A stretch of DNA of 64,000 bases, from positions 62,001 to 126,000 of the forward strand of contig JAJYFL010000006.1 of assembly GCA_021790935.1 (NCBI GenBank), in the 5' to 3' direction. Source of the DNA: a bacterium. GTDB taxonomy: Bacteria > Vulcanimicrobiota > Vulcanimicrobiia > Vulcanimicrobiales > Vulcanimicrobiaceae. Below the pieces are notes generated by a model. That model saw nothing but the letters and a program-made list of their open reading frames with translations, was not told the origin of the DNA and did not search any database. How positions within the stretch are numbered: position 1 is the first letter of the stretch; every line of letters begins with the position of its first letter. Shown here in pieces: positions 1 through 9,155 of the stretch. The position numbers and the translations under genes are program-made.

Positions 1-3000
1 TAACCGCAAACTACATCGGCGCGAGCCCCGAAGCCGTCGAGACTTCCGTAACGACGCCGCTCGAGGAGGCCATCAACGGCGTCCAGGGACTGCGCTACAT
101 CTCGTCGACGAGCGCGCAAGGCGTCTCGACGATCACCTGCACGTTCGATCTGGGCCGGAACCTGGATATAGCGGCGACCGACGTGCAGAATGCCGTGCAA
201 ACGGCGCTGGGCCGCCTTCCCAACGAGGTGAAGCAGACCGGCATCACCGTCAGCAAGAACTCCGGAACCTTCACGATGGGCCTGGCGCTCACATCGAGCA
301 ACGCCAAGTACGATACGCTCTTTCTCAGCAACTATGCCGAGTTGAACATCGTCAACGTCCTCAAACGCGTGACCGGCGTGAGCGACGTGAGGATTTTCGG
401 GCAACGCCGCTATGCGATGCGCATCTGGCTCGACCCGCATGCGCTGGCGGCACGCGGTCTAACGGCCGGAGACGTGGTAACCGCCCTCCAGCAGCAAAAC
501 GTCCAAGTGGCGGCGGGCAGCATCGGCTCGGCCCCCGAGCCCCGCACGCAGTCCTACACGCTTACGATCAACGCCGCCGGGCAACTGACCGACCCCAAAC
601 AATTCCGAAACATCATCCTGCGCAGCAACCCCTACGGGGGCTTCACGCGCCTGCGTGACGTAGCCCGCATACAACTCGGAGCGGAGGATTACTCGTCGTT
701 CATACGGTTCGACGGCAATAACAACGTCGTCGGGCTCGGCGTTCTGCAACTGCCCACCGCGAACGCGCTCACGGTTTCCAAGAGCGTGCTGGCGAAGATG
801 GCGGAGCTCTCGAAGAGCTTCCCGGCCGGCGTCCACTATCAAGTCGCGTTCGACTCCACGTCGTTCGTGCGCGAGTCGATTAAAGAAGTCGTCACCACGC
901 TCGTGCTCTCGATCGTACTCGTCGTGCTCGTCATCTTCTTGTTTCTCCAGGACGCGCGCTCGACGCTCATCCCCGCGGCGACGATTCCCGTATCGCTCGT
1001 CGGCACGTTTTTCGTGATGAAACTTTTCGGCTTCACGATCAACACGATCACGCTCTTCGGCTTGACGCTCGCAACGGGGCTCGTCGTCGACGATGCCATC
1101 GTCGTCATAGAGAACATCGCGCGTTTCGTTCAGGAGAAGAATCTGCGCGGCATCGAGGGCGCGGGCGCGGCGATGCGCGAGATTCAGAGCGCGGTCGTGG
1201 CGTCGTCGCTCGTACTGCTCGCGGTTTTCATTCCGGTCGCCTTCTTCCCGGGCACGACCGGCCAGCTCTACAAGCAGTTCGCGCTGACGATCGCCGCGTC
1301 GATCACGATCTCGCTCTTCGCGGCGCTGACGCTCGCGCCGGTGCTTTCCGCGCGGCTGCTCCGGCCGCGCGCGGAGTCCGAGCACGGCTTCTTCGGTTGG
1401 TTCAACCGCGGGTTGCACGGCTTCCGCCGTATGTACGGCATCCTGCTTCCCAAGTTCTTCAAGCGGCGCTGGGCCGTCTTCGGAGTCTTCGCCATCGCGC
1501 TGCTGGCGACCGGATGGCTCTTCGAAACGACGCCGACCGGGTTCATCCCCAGCGAAGATCAGGGCTACTTCATCGTTCTGGTACAGGCTCCCGAAGGAAG
1601 CTCGCTCGCAGACGAGCGCCGCATCGCCATTCGGGCGGAACGTATCGTTCGCCGCACCCCCGGCGTAAGCCACGTCTTCGACATTGGCGGTTTCAGCTTC
1701 GCGGGAGCTGGACCCAATCGCGGCATGATGTTCGTCAGGTTGAAGCCCTGGTCGCAGCGAAAGAGCTTCGCCGAATCGATGACGGGCATTCTCTATGCGG
1801 GTCCGCACGCATTGATGCCGCGCTTCCAAAAGGAGATTCCCGGCGCGCAAGTCCTCGCGTTCAACCCTCCGGCGATCAACGGCGTCGGGAGTTTCGGAGG
1901 CTTCCAATTCGAGTTGGAAGACCGGGGGAACGTGGGCCTGCCGGCACTGATGAAGACGGCCTCCGAATACATGGCGCTCGGGAACCGCCCCGGTACGCCG
2001 CTCGCGCAAGTCTTTACTCAGTTTCGCATCAACTCGCCGCAGCTTCAGGTCGACGTCGACCGCAACAAGGCAACGGCCATCGGCGTCTCGCTCACCGATC
2101 TCTTCGACACGATGCAGACCGAGCTCGGGTCGGTGTACGTCAACGACTTCGATTACCTCAACCGCTCGTACCGCGTCTACGTACAAGCCGATACCAAGTA
2201 TCGCGACCGCGTCAGCGCGCTCAACGGGCTCTACGTCCGTTCGAACTCGGGCGGGATGACGCCGGTCGGCGCCCTCGTAAACGTGCGCCGCGTGCTCGCC
2301 CCGCCGATCATCACCCACTACAACCTCTTTCGCTCGATCGAGATCAACGGCAACGCAAAGCCCGGGTACGGTACCGGGCAAGCGATCCAAGCCATGCAGC
2401 AGATCGCAAAGAAGGTCGATCCGCCCGGCGTAGGCTACGAATGGTCGGGACTCTCGCTCGACGAGATCCAATCGGGCGCGCAGAGCGTACTCATCTTCAC
2501 CCTCGGGCTGGTCTTCGTCTTCCTCGTGCTCTCCGCGCAGTACGAGAGCTTCGTCGACCCACTGATCGTTATCTTAGCCGTGCCGGCCGCGCTGCTGGGC
2601 GCGCTGCTCTTCATGAACTACCGGATCGCGATGGGGCACGCCGGATTCCCCTTCATCCTGCTGGCAGGCGATCCCAACCTTTCGCAGGATGCCTACGCTC
2701 AGGTCGGTTACGTCATGCTCATCGGACTCGCGTCCAAGAGCGCGATCCTGATCGTCGAGTTCGCCAACCAACAGCTCAGGCAAGGCGCCGACGTGGTGAC
2801 GGCCGCGCTCCGTGCCGCGCAGACGCGGCTGCGCCCGATCCTGATGACCTCGATCGCCTTCGTCATCGCGGTCCTGCCCCTGGTCTTCGCCTCGGGAGCC
2901 GGGAGTGCCGCGCGCCATTCGCTCGGAACGGTCGTCTTCGGCGGCATGCTGGTCTCGACGGCGCTGAACCTCGCGATCACTCCAGTCCTTTACGTGATCG

Positions 3001-3089
3001 TGAAGTCGATCGCATTACGCCTCAAGCGGCGGAGACCCGACCCTGCCGCAACCGCCCCACCGGCCGAAGGCAGGGTTTCCCGGCCATAA
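1..3089 (+). CDS. RND multidrug efflux transporter, AcrB family (5' end missing)
   Basis: Inner-membrane proton-driven pump of the AcrB/HAE1 type; it would work with a periplasmic adaptor and an outer-membrane channel. The reading frame is already open at base 3, and the residues before the first internal ATG (183) match the AcrB porter domain (GASPEAVETSVTTPLEE), so the true start lies outside the window. Visible hallmarks are the paired aspartates of TM4 (VVDDAIVVIENI) and the TM10 lysine (ASKSAILIVEFAN), both part of the proton relay. About 1028 residues are present, near the usual length, so only a short N-terminal piece is missing. The next two genes follow on the same strand and may belong to the same envelope locus. 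Substrate cannot be told from sequence. Confidence 0.95.
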   Translation, partial: TANYIGASPEAVETSVTTPLEEAINGVQGLRYISSTSAQGVSTITCTFDLGRNLDIAATDVQNAVQTALGRLPNEVKQTGITVSKNSGTFTMGLALTSSNAKYDTLFLSNYAELNIVNVLKRVTGVSDVRIFGQRRYAMRIWLDPHALAARGLTAGDVVTALQQQNVQVAAGSIGSAPEPRTQSYTLTINAAGQLTDPKQFRNIILRSNPYGGFTRLRDVARIQLGAEDYSSFIRFDGNNNVVGLGVLQLPTANALTVSKSVLAKMAELSKSFPAGVHYQVAFDSTSFVRESIKEVVTTLVLSIVLVVLVIFLFLQDARSTLIPAATIPVSLVGTFFVMKLFGFTINTITLFGLTLATGLVVDDAIVVIENIARFVQEKNLRGIEGAGAAMREIQSAVVASSLVLLAVFIPVAFFPGTTGQLYKQFALTIAASITISLFAALTLAPVLSARLLRPRAESEHGFFGWFNRGLHGFRRMYGILLPKFFKRRWAVFGVFAIALLATGWLFETTPTGFIPSEDQGYFIVLVQAPEGSSLADERRIAIRAERIVRRTPGVSHVFDIGGFSFAGAGPNRGMMFVRLKPWSQRKSFAESMTGILYAGPHALMPRFQKEIPGAQVLAFNPPAINGVGSFGGFQFELEDRGNVGLPALMKTASEYMALGNRPGTPLAQVFTQFRINSPQLQVDVDRNKATAIGVSLTDLFDTMQTELGSVYVNDFDYLNRSYRVYVQADTKYRDRVSALNGLYVRSNSGGMTPVGALVNVRRVLAPPIITHYNLFRSIEINGNAKPGYGTGQAIQAMQQIAKKVDPPGVGYEWSGLSLDEIQSGAQSVLIFTLGLVFVFLVLSAQYESFVDPLIVILAVPAALLGALLFMNYRIAMGHAGFPFILLAGDPNLSQDAYAQVGYVMLIGLASKSAILIVEFANQQLRQGADVVTAALRAAQTRLRPILMTSIAFVIAVLPLVFASGAGSAARHSLGTVVFGGMLVSTALNLAITPVLYVIVKSIALRLKRRRPDPAATAPPAEGRVSRP

Positions 3090-3158
3090 AGCGGTAGGTA
3101 CGCGTTCACCTGGGACTGATATTTTTAATAGGCTGTCCCCGCTCTCTTGGAGATCGAT

Positions 3159-4337
3159 ATGGTTCGTACCTTACTTCGTACGTCGACGGCCATGGTGTTA
3201 GCCGTCACGGTCGGCATGGCTGCGGCACCGGCCGCGTTGGCGGATACCGGCGCGGCGCTATCGAGCGGCGTCGTTCAATCCGCGAACGTGGCCATCAAGA
3301 ATGCTATGAACGCTCAAACCCAAAAGGCGAGCCGGCCGGCGTTGCCCGACGGTACGCTCGCGCAGGTTCCTCCGGTCCGGCAACAACCCATCAGCCAGCA
3401 ACAGCTCGGGCTGCCGACCGGTTTCACCTACACGTTTGACGTCTCTATCGCCAAGCCGTTCGGCGACATCGGAAGCAAGACGGGCTGGCTCCCGGGCGGC
3501 ATGGACGTGGTGGCCGGCTACGGCTTCGACCCGACCACGCGCATCGTCGCAAATTACTACGAACTACAGCACTACCCGGTCGGCTTCAATAGCGGCGTGA
3601 AGCCGTTCTACATTCAAGGCCTGCCGAATGGCGCACCCGTTGATTTGGCGCAGTTGCACCCCCAGATCGACGTCGCGACCAAGGACCGCTTCGTCCTGCT
3701 CAATCTCGAGAAGTTGTTCTTGATCAAACTCAACGGCGGGAAGGTCATACCGCTGGTCGTCACGCCGACCTACGTCGCGCGCTGGTCGAAGATCGCATCC
3801 TCCCCAACCAACAACGACGTCGTAGCGTTCGAGCACAACGGATATCCGGTCTATGGCGTGCACACGCGCACGGCGCAGGTCGAATCGATCGCGTTTACGC
3901 TGCCCTTCTTGAAGACGCCGAAGATGTTCGGCACCTTCACCGTCGCGCCGTCGTGGCTGGTTCACACGGCCGGGCTCAACCAAGACAATCACGCGCAGTT
4001 GTACCAGATTCTCTACCTCGAGTACAACCCGACGCCGACGACGAAATTCTTCTTCGAGCCGCAGAGCTCGCGCGACTATCTACCCGCCGACCCGTACGCC
4101 CAGCACTTGATGGCGTACTTCCTGGGCGTCTCGCAACGCATCGGCAAGGCCGGATTCGTCCAGTTGGTTCTCAACAGCGGTGGCCCGACAAATTACAGCC
4201 CGTACGGCGTCTCGGCTCTGTACTGCCAGCAGGCGGGTAACTGCGCGAACACCACGGTTCCCGCAGTCGGCGGTTTGAAGGCGACGCAACTGCAAATCCA
4301 ATTCGGCATCGGCTCACCGAGCGTGATCCAATTCTAA
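3159..4337 (+). CDS. Exported protein, probable outer-membrane beta-barrel
   Basis: No family is recognised with certainty. The start at 3159 is preferred because GGAG sits six bases before ATG; a TTG at 3147 is also in frame. The first ~30 residues form a signal peptide (RTLLRTS, a hydrophobic stretch, then AxA-type sites around PAALADT). The rest (392 aa in total) has no membrane helices and consists of alternating, aromatic-rich short segments with many Tyr, Phe and Asn residues, typical of a porin-like barrel. It ends in Phe (VIQF), as outer-membrane barrels often do. It lies 70 bases after the RND pump, so a role in the cell envelope is likely but inferred. Confidence 0.6.
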   Translation: MVRTLLRTSTAMVLAVTVGMAAAPAALADTGAALSSGVVQSANVAIKNAMNAQTQKASRPALPDGTLAQVPPVRQQPISQQQLGLPTGFTYTFDVSIAKPFGDIGSKTGWLPGGMDVVAGYGFDPTTRIVANYYELQHYPVGFNSGVKPFYIQGLPNGAPVDLAQLHPQIDVATKDRFVLLNLEKLFLIKLNGGKVIPLVVTPTYVARWSKIASSPTNNDVVAFEHNGYPVYGVHTRTAQVESIAFTLPFLKTPKMFGTFTVAPSWLVHTAGLNQDNHAQLYQILYLEYNPTPTTKFFFEPQSSRDYLPADPYAQHLMAYFLGVSQRIGKAGFVQLVLNSGGPTNYSPYGVSALYCQQAGNCANTTVPAVGGLKATQLQIQFGIGSPSVIQF

Positions 4338-5935
4338 TGATGGGATACTGCGCTATGTTGAAAAAACTCATCCGACCGCTTGCGGTCCTCTCCGTATTCG
4401 CCCTGGCCGCCTGTGGCGGCGGCGGAGGCACGACGCCCACGCAAAGCGTGATCCCGCCGAAGACCGGCGGCACGGGTCTGTTCGCCACCATGGTCGGCGT
4501 CGGCGACAGCCTTACGGCCGGCTATCAATCCGCCGGCATCGTCGGCGTTGCGTCGAGCAACCCGCTCTCGATACTGCCCGGCAACCTCGTGCCTCCGACT
4601 CAGGAGAACGGCTGGTGGGCGCTTACCTACGAGCAAGCCACGGGCACCTCGGCGGCCGCTATGGCCAACCCCGCGACGTCGGTTCTGCCGCTCATCAACG
4701 CCCCTGGCCTAGGAGGCCAGCTCATCCCGGTCTCGCCGGCAATCTCGCCGGTCGGCTTCGCGCCTTCGCAACCTGGCTGCGATCCCTTCAACCAAGAGGC
4801 GTACCAGCTGAGCACGGCCCTGTCGGTGGTGCGCGCCAATCCGAACGCCACGATCCTCGATGTCGCGGTTCCCGGCCAGACGGCGCACGAAGCGCTCTAC
4901 GAAGTCGCGCCCTTGACGGGACCGCCGCCAAGCATGGTGGGCACCCCACCGAACGTCTCCTGCCCGCCGTATCCGAGTTCGGCGACCGACCCGACGGCGG
5001 GCGGCCTGCAACAGCTCGTCCAAGGCGAGAGCAGCCTCTTCTACCCGATCCTGGGCGGCTTTGCCGGCAAGATCCAGAACCTCGACCAGGTCGACGCTGC
5101 AGCGGCGCTGCACCCGACGCTCGCCACCGTCTGGCTTGGCGCAAACGACCTACTGAAGTTCACCTTCTCGGGCGGCAATCCGGTCGCGACCGATTCGCCG
5201 GCACAGATGCAAGCCGACATTACGCAGACGATCGAACGCCTGCAAAATGCCGGCGCCAAAGTCGTCGTTGCGAACCTGCCGGATATCCTCATCACCCCGC
5301 AGTTCTTTCAGGGTGGCGTGCCTGCCAACCCGGCGCAGCAGTGCCTCGTGCGCAGCTACGTCTTCTGCGGTCTGCTCCAAGCCTTCCTGAGCCAAGGGTT
5401 GCCGGCGGCAAACGCGCAAGCGGCGGCCGCACAGTATACCGGATATCTGCAGACGGCCTACGGCGTCGGTCCCAACGGATACCTCACCGAGAGCGGCTTC
5501 TTCGCCTTTCTCTCGCAGATCGCTCACGGCGTGCAGCAACCGGTCCTCGACCCGAACGGGAAGGGCTCCGGCCTGGGCGGCCTCTACCTGACGGATGCTT
5601 TCGCCGCACAAGTCCAAGGCCTGAATACGGCCTACAACGCGTCGATAGCGGCGGCGGCACAGGCCACCGGCGCACCGCTCGTCGATATGCACGCGCTCTT
5701 CGCGAGCATCCTGCAAGCCGGCGGCGTTCCGATCAACCCGCCGAAATGCTGTAGTCTCGTTCTCGGCGGTGGACTCCTCAGCTTCGACGGCCTGCATCCG
5801 TCGGACACCGGATACGCCCTCGTGGCAAACGCGTTCATCGGGACGATCGACCAGGCGTTCGGCGCTACGGTTCCGCCGCTCAGCCAAGCGCAGATCGGCG
5901 CGATCTACGCCACCGACCCGTACGCTCCGCACTAA
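4337..5935 (+). CDS. GDSL/SGNH-family esterase-lipase, predicted lipoprotein
   Basis: SGNH hydrolase acting on ester substrates at the cell surface. Block I is VGVGDSLTAG (nucleophile Ser), block III is WLGANDLL (oxyanion Gly/Asn) and block V is DGLHPSDTGY (catalytic Asp and His). The N-terminus reads MLKKLIRPL, a hydrophobic core, then LAAC followed by a Gly-rich linker, a clear lipobox for lipid attachment. The ATG at 4337 overlaps the upstream stop (TAATG), suggesting coupling; the in-frame ATG at 4355 gives a more ordinary signal peptide and may be the real start. At about 530 aa it is longer than simple GDSL esterases, with extra loops between blocks I and III. Substrate unknown. Confidence 0.85.
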   Translation: MMGYCAMLKKLIRPLAVLSVFALAACGGGGGTTPTQSVIPPKTGGTGLFATMVGVGDSLTAGYQSAGIVGVASSNPLSILPGNLVPPTQENGWWALTYEQATGTSAAAMANPATSVLPLINAPGLGGQLIPVSPAISPVGFAPSQPGCDPFNQEAYQLSTALSVVRANPNATILDVAVPGQTAHEALYEVAPLTGPPPSMVGTPPNVSCPPYPSSATDPTAGGLQQLVQGESSLFYPILGGFAGKIQNLDQVDAAAALHPTLATVWLGANDLLKFTFSGGNPVATDSPAQMQADITQTIERLQNAGAKVVVANLPDILITPQFFQGGVPANPAQQCLVRSYVFCGLLQAFLSQGLPAANAQAAAAQYTGYLQTAYGVGPNGYLTESGFFAFLSQIAHGVQQPVLDPNGKGSGLGGLYLTDAFAAQVQGLNTAYNASIAAAAQATGAPLVDMHALFASILQAGGVPINPPKCCSLVLGGGLLSFDGLHPSDTGYALVANAFIGTIDQAFGATVPPLSQAQIGAIYATDPYAPH

Positions 5936-5947
5936 CGAGAGCCTACC

Positions 5948-5997
5948 GGCTAGATATCGAAGAGGGCGCCCGCGGGCGCCCTCTTCGATATCTAGCC
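5948..5997. terminator. 50-bp perfect palindrome between convergent genes
   Basis: Bases 5948-5971 are the exact reverse complement of 5974-5997, and the central GC is self-complementary, so the whole 50 bases form one perfect palindrome. It lies 12 bases after the esterase stop and 10 bases before the stop of the convergent glutamate dehydrogenase gene. The position suits a bidirectional terminator. There is no T-run, so termination would rest on the very strong GC-rich hairpin. Confidence 0.7.
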
Positions 5998-6007
5998 TTG
6001 CAGCCGA

Positions 6008-7267
6008 TCAGGCGTAGACGCCGCGCAGTTTCAGCGACTGCACGACGCGATCGATCGCGATCATGTAAGCCGCCGTGCGGTAAGGCACCTTGTACTGGTT
6101 GACGATCTTACGCATCTCGTGGAAGTTGACGAGCAGCGTATCCTCGAGGCGCTCGTTGACCTCCGCCTCCTTCCAGAAGTAGCCCATACGGTCTTGGACC
6201 CACTCGAAGTACGAGACCGTGACGCCGCCGGCGTTGGCCATGATATCCGGAATCACGACGATGCCCTTCTTGTTGAAAATACGATCGGCCTCGGGGGTCG
6301 TCGGCCCGTTCGCACCCTCGACGATCAGCTTGGCTTTGACGAGGTTCGCGTTCTCCGTATTCAGCTGTTTCTCCAGCGCGGCGGGTACGAGCACCTCGCA
6401 ATCGCTTACGAGCAGCTCGGCGTTGCTGATGCGATCGCCGCCATCGAAGCCCTCGAGCGAGTGGTGCTCCTTGGCCAGAGCAAAAGCTTTCTCGACGTTC
6501 AGTCCTTGGGCGTTGTAGTAGCCGCCCGTAATATCCGAGATGCCGACGACCTTGCAGCCGCGCTCGGCAAAGAGCTTGGCCGCGTACATGCCGACGTTGC
6601 CGAAGCCCTGCACGACGACGCGCGCCTCCTCGGGGCGCATGTGCATGTTCGCCATCTCGTCGAGAGCGAGGATCGTCACACCGCGCCCGGTCGCTTCGAC
6701 CCGTCCGCGCGAGCCGCCGATTGCCAGCGGTTTTCCGGTAACGACGCCCGGCGTATTCTGGCGCATATGCATCGAGTACGTATCCATGAACCACGCCATG
6801 ACCTGCGGTGTGGTGTTGACGTCGGGCGCCGGAACGTCTTTGTCGGGTCCGACGACCTCGACGAGCTCCGCGGCGTACCGCCGCGTGATGCGTTCGAGCT
6901 CGTTCATCGACAGCGTCGCCGGGTCGCAGGTCACGCCGCCCTTGGCGCCGCCGAAGGGGAGGTCGACGACCGCACACTTCCAGGTCATCCAGAAGGCCAG
7001 CGCCGTCACCTCGTCGAGCGTTACGCCGGGGTGGTAGCGGATGCCGCCCTTGCCGGGGCCGCGTGCAAAATTGTACTGCACGCGATACCCGGTGAAGACT
7101 TCGAATCCACCGGCGTCCCGCTGGAAGGGGATCGAGAAGATAATCTGGCGCGACGGGTGCGTCAAGATCGCGCGCATCGATGCGTCGAGTTTAAGTAGGT
7201 CCGCAGCTTCGTTGAAATACGCGATAGCGTCGCCGAATACCGAGACGTCGCGCACGGCAGTGGTCAT
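6008..7267 (-). CDS. gdhA: Glu/Leu/Phe/Val dehydrogenase (glutamate dehydrogenase)
   Basis: Catalyses reversible oxidative deamination of glutamate to 2-oxoglutarate and ammonia with NAD(P). The 419-aa length is normal for hexameric GDH. The N-terminal catalytic domain shows GPGKGGIRYHP (about 70-80) and PFGGAKGGV (about 104-112, with the active-site lysine). The C-terminal Rossmann domain shows VVVQGFGNVGMYAAKLF. A GGAGG lies 12 bases before the ATG. It stands alone, convergent with the esterase gene. Coenzyme choice and exact substrate (Glu versus a branched-chain amino acid) cannot be settled by reading, but overall similarity favours glutamate. Confidence 0.92.
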   Translation of the reverse strand: MTTAVRDVSVFGDAIAYFNEAADLLKLDASMRAILTHPSRQIIFSIPFQRDAGGFEVFTGYRVQYNFARGPGKGGIRYHPGVTLDEVTALAFWMTWKCAVVDLPFGGAKGGVTCDPATLSMNELERITRRYAAELVEVVGPDKDVPAPDVNTTPQVMAWFMDTYSMHMRQNTPGVVTGKPLAIGGSRGRVEATGRGVTILALDEMANMHMRPEEARVVVQGFGNVGMYAAKLFAERGCKVVGISDITGGYYNAQGLNVEKAFALAKEHHSLEGFDGGDRISNAELLVSDCEVLVPAALEKQLNTENANLVKAKLIVEGANGPTTPEADRIFNKKGIVVIPDIMANAGGVTVSYFEWVQDRMGYFWKEAEVNERLEDTLLVNFHEMRKIVNQYKVPYRTAAYMIAIDRVVQSLKLRGVYA

Positions 7268-7377
7268 AAAACGATAAAGCCTCCAGAAAAGTCCAAACCT
7301 GGTATCTTTGCGGCGAGCGCCTCGATTTCCCTATCGGCACTGCGGGCGCATCGAGCGACCCAGCGGCTATGCCGCTC

Positions 7378-8472
7378 TTAGACGCTGAAGCGGAAGTTGA
7401 CGACGTCGCCCTCACGCATGACGTACTCCTTCCCCTCGGAGCGGACGCGACCGGCGGTACGAAGCGCGTCCATGGTTGCGTACTTCACGTAGTCGTCGTA
7501 CGACACGATCTCCGCGCGAATGAAGCCCCGCTCGATATCGCTATGGATCTTCCCGGCAGCCTGCGGTGCCTTGCTTCCCCGTGCGATCGTCCAAGCCCGC
7601 GCCTCCTTCTCCCCGGCGGTCAGGAACGTCATCAAACCGAGCAGATCGTAGGCGGCCACGATGAGATCGGCGAGCCCGCTGCGGTCGATGCCGATCTCGC
7701 GGCAGAACTCCTGCGCCTCCTCCGGCGACAGCCCGGCGAGCTCCGCCTCGACCTTACCGCAGATCGTAACCATGCGGCCGCCCTCGGCGGATGCAATATC
7801 GCCTACCCGCCGGACCAAGGGGCCCGGGTGGCCGATCTGCGCTTCGTCGATATTCGCAACGTAGAGCAGCGGTTTGGCGGTCAGCAGGAACGATTCCGCA
7901 GCCAGCTCGGCCTCGGCCGTCCCCAGAGCGAACGTTCGCGCGGGAACGTTCTGCTCCAGACCCGCAATGAGATTCTTCGCTGCCTCCACCTTGGGGCGCA
8001 GTTTTGGGTCGGCACGGGCCTCGCGCTCGATCTTATCTACGCGTTTGCGCAGCGTTGCAAGGTCGGCCAAGGCCATCTCGATGCCGACGATCTCGATGTC
8101 CCGCGCGGCGTCGGGACCGCCCTCGACGTGGGTGACGTTGTCGTCCTCGAAGCAGCGCACCACCATCGCGATGGCATCGACTTCGCGGATGTGGCTCAGG
8201 AAGGCGTTTCCGAGGCCTTGGCCGGAGCTGGCCCCTCGTACCAGCCCCGCAATATCCACGAAGCGCACGGTCGCCGGAACCACGCGTTCGGAGTCCAGGA
8301 GCCGCTGCAGGACGCTCAGGCGCTCGTCGGGGACGGGCACCTCGCCGATATTCGGCTCGATCGTCGCAAAAGGGTAGTTCGCGGCGAGCGCTTGCGCCGA
8401 CCGCGTCAGGGCGTTGAAGATGGTCGACTTGCCGACGTTGGGCAAACCGACGATGCCGCATGAAAGAGCCAT
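7378..8472 (-). CDS. ychF: Redox-regulated ATPase/GTPase YchF (Obg-like)
   Basis: P-loop ATPase of the Obg family that binds ribosomes. The start at 8472 gives MALSCGIVGLPNVGKST and 364 residues, exactly the family length; further upstream codons in frame are not homologous. Walker A is GLPNVGKS (9-16) with the YchF-type NxxE specificity region. DIAGLVRGAS is the G3 region and the C-terminus shows the conserved TGS-domain ending (FIRAEIVSYDDYV, then GKEYVMREGDVVNFRF). It is divergent from the bifunctional nuclease gene, with about 80 bases between the two starts. Confidence 0.95.
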   Translation of the reverse strand: MALSCGIVGLPNVGKSTIFNALTRSAQALAANYPFATIEPNIGEVPVPDERLSVLQRLLDSERVVPATVRFVDIAGLVRGASSGQGLGNAFLSHIREVDAIAMVVRCFEDDNVTHVEGGPDAARDIEIVGIEMALADLATLRKRVDKIEREARADPKLRPKVEAAKNLIAGLEQNVPARTFALGTAEAELAAESFLLTAKPLLYVANIDEAQIGHPGPLVRRVGDIASAEGGRMVTICGKVEAELAGLSPEEAQEFCREIGIDRSGLADLIVAAYDLLGLMTFLTAGEKEARAWTIARGSKAPQAAGKIHSDIERGFIRAEIVSYDDYVKYATMDALRTAGRVRSEGKEYVMREGDVVNFRFSV

Positions 8473-8551
8473 GGTGAACCGCCCTCCGTTCGGCCGGGCT
8501 CGCCCGCTTCCCTCGGAATGGAAAGGCGCGGGAGGCGTAGGATAGAGTAGG

Positions 8552-9025
8552 ATGCGCCAGATGAAGGTTGACAAGCTCGGCATCGACCTGCTTACGCATG
8601 ATCCGGTGGTGATCCTCAAGGATACCGAGGGCAAGCGCTTCCTGCCGATATTGATCGGTCCGTTCGAAGCGACCGCGATCGCACTGGCTCTGGAAGGTGC
8701 CCCCGTCCCTCGTCCGCTCTCCCACGATCTCATGCGCGCGATCCTCGACACGCTCGAAGCGCACCTCGAACAGGTCATCATCCACGATATCCGTGAGTCG
8801 ACGTTCTTCGCGAAGCTCATCGTTCGCACCGACGGCGAACTGCAAGAGATCGACGCGCGCCCGTCCGATGGTATCGCCCTTGCGCTGCGGATGCACGCGC
8901 CGATCTACGTTTCGGACAAGATCGTGCTAGAGGAATCCGCTCCCGACAAGAACGGCGACGACGTGGAGTTCGAGCGTTTCAAAAAATTCATCGACGACCT
9001 CAAACCATCCGATTTCGAACGCTAG
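8552..9025 (+). CDS. Bifunctional nuclease family protein (DUF151/BFN)
   Basis: 157-aa protein of the BFN (DUF151) family, members of which have been reported to cleave DNA and RNA; the physiological role in bacteria is unclear. Family traits seen here are the HDPVVILKD and LPILIGPFEATAI strands, the helix PRPLSHDLMRAIL and the DARPSDGIALALR motif. A second ATG at 8561 is possible; 8552 follows a purine-rich stretch. The gene ends three bases before a palindromic element. Confidence 0.85.
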   Translation: MRQMKVDKLGIDLLTHDPVVILKDTEGKRFLPILIGPFEATAIALALEGAPVPRPLSHDLMRAILDTLEAHLEQVIIHDIRESTFFAKLIVRTDGELQEIDARPSDGIALALRMHAPIYVSDKIVLEESAPDKNGDDVEFERFKKFIDDLKPSDFER

Positions 9026-9027
9026 CC

Positions 9028-9155
9028 CTAGGAGCCTGTCGGGGTTGAGCACGTTTCCGTCTTTGGGCCGCTTTTTTCGCTCCTTCTTCGCGCCTCGTCT
9101 CCGAACAAAATTCGGCACCAAATCCGAAAACGGCTCAACCCCGACAGGCTCCTAG
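9028..9155. repeat. Palindromic mini-element (MITE-like), copy 1
   Basis: Bases 9028-9050 are a perfect 23-bp inverted copy of 9133-9155, and the arms stay partly complementary further inward, so most of the 128 bases could fold into one long hairpin. It fills the gap between two convergent genes, and its last bases (CTAG) provide the TAG stop of the peptide-binding protein. The interior resembles that of 55127-55293. No coding capacity is seen. A non-autonomous transposon-derived element is the likeliest reading; a bidirectional terminator is an alternative role. Confidence 0.65.

Noticed and set aside
459-2471. Long minus-strand open frame (670 codons)
   Set aside because: It is antisense to the RND transporter; its product is Arg/Glu/Asp-rich low complexity with no domain. 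Such frames are expected in high-GC DNA.
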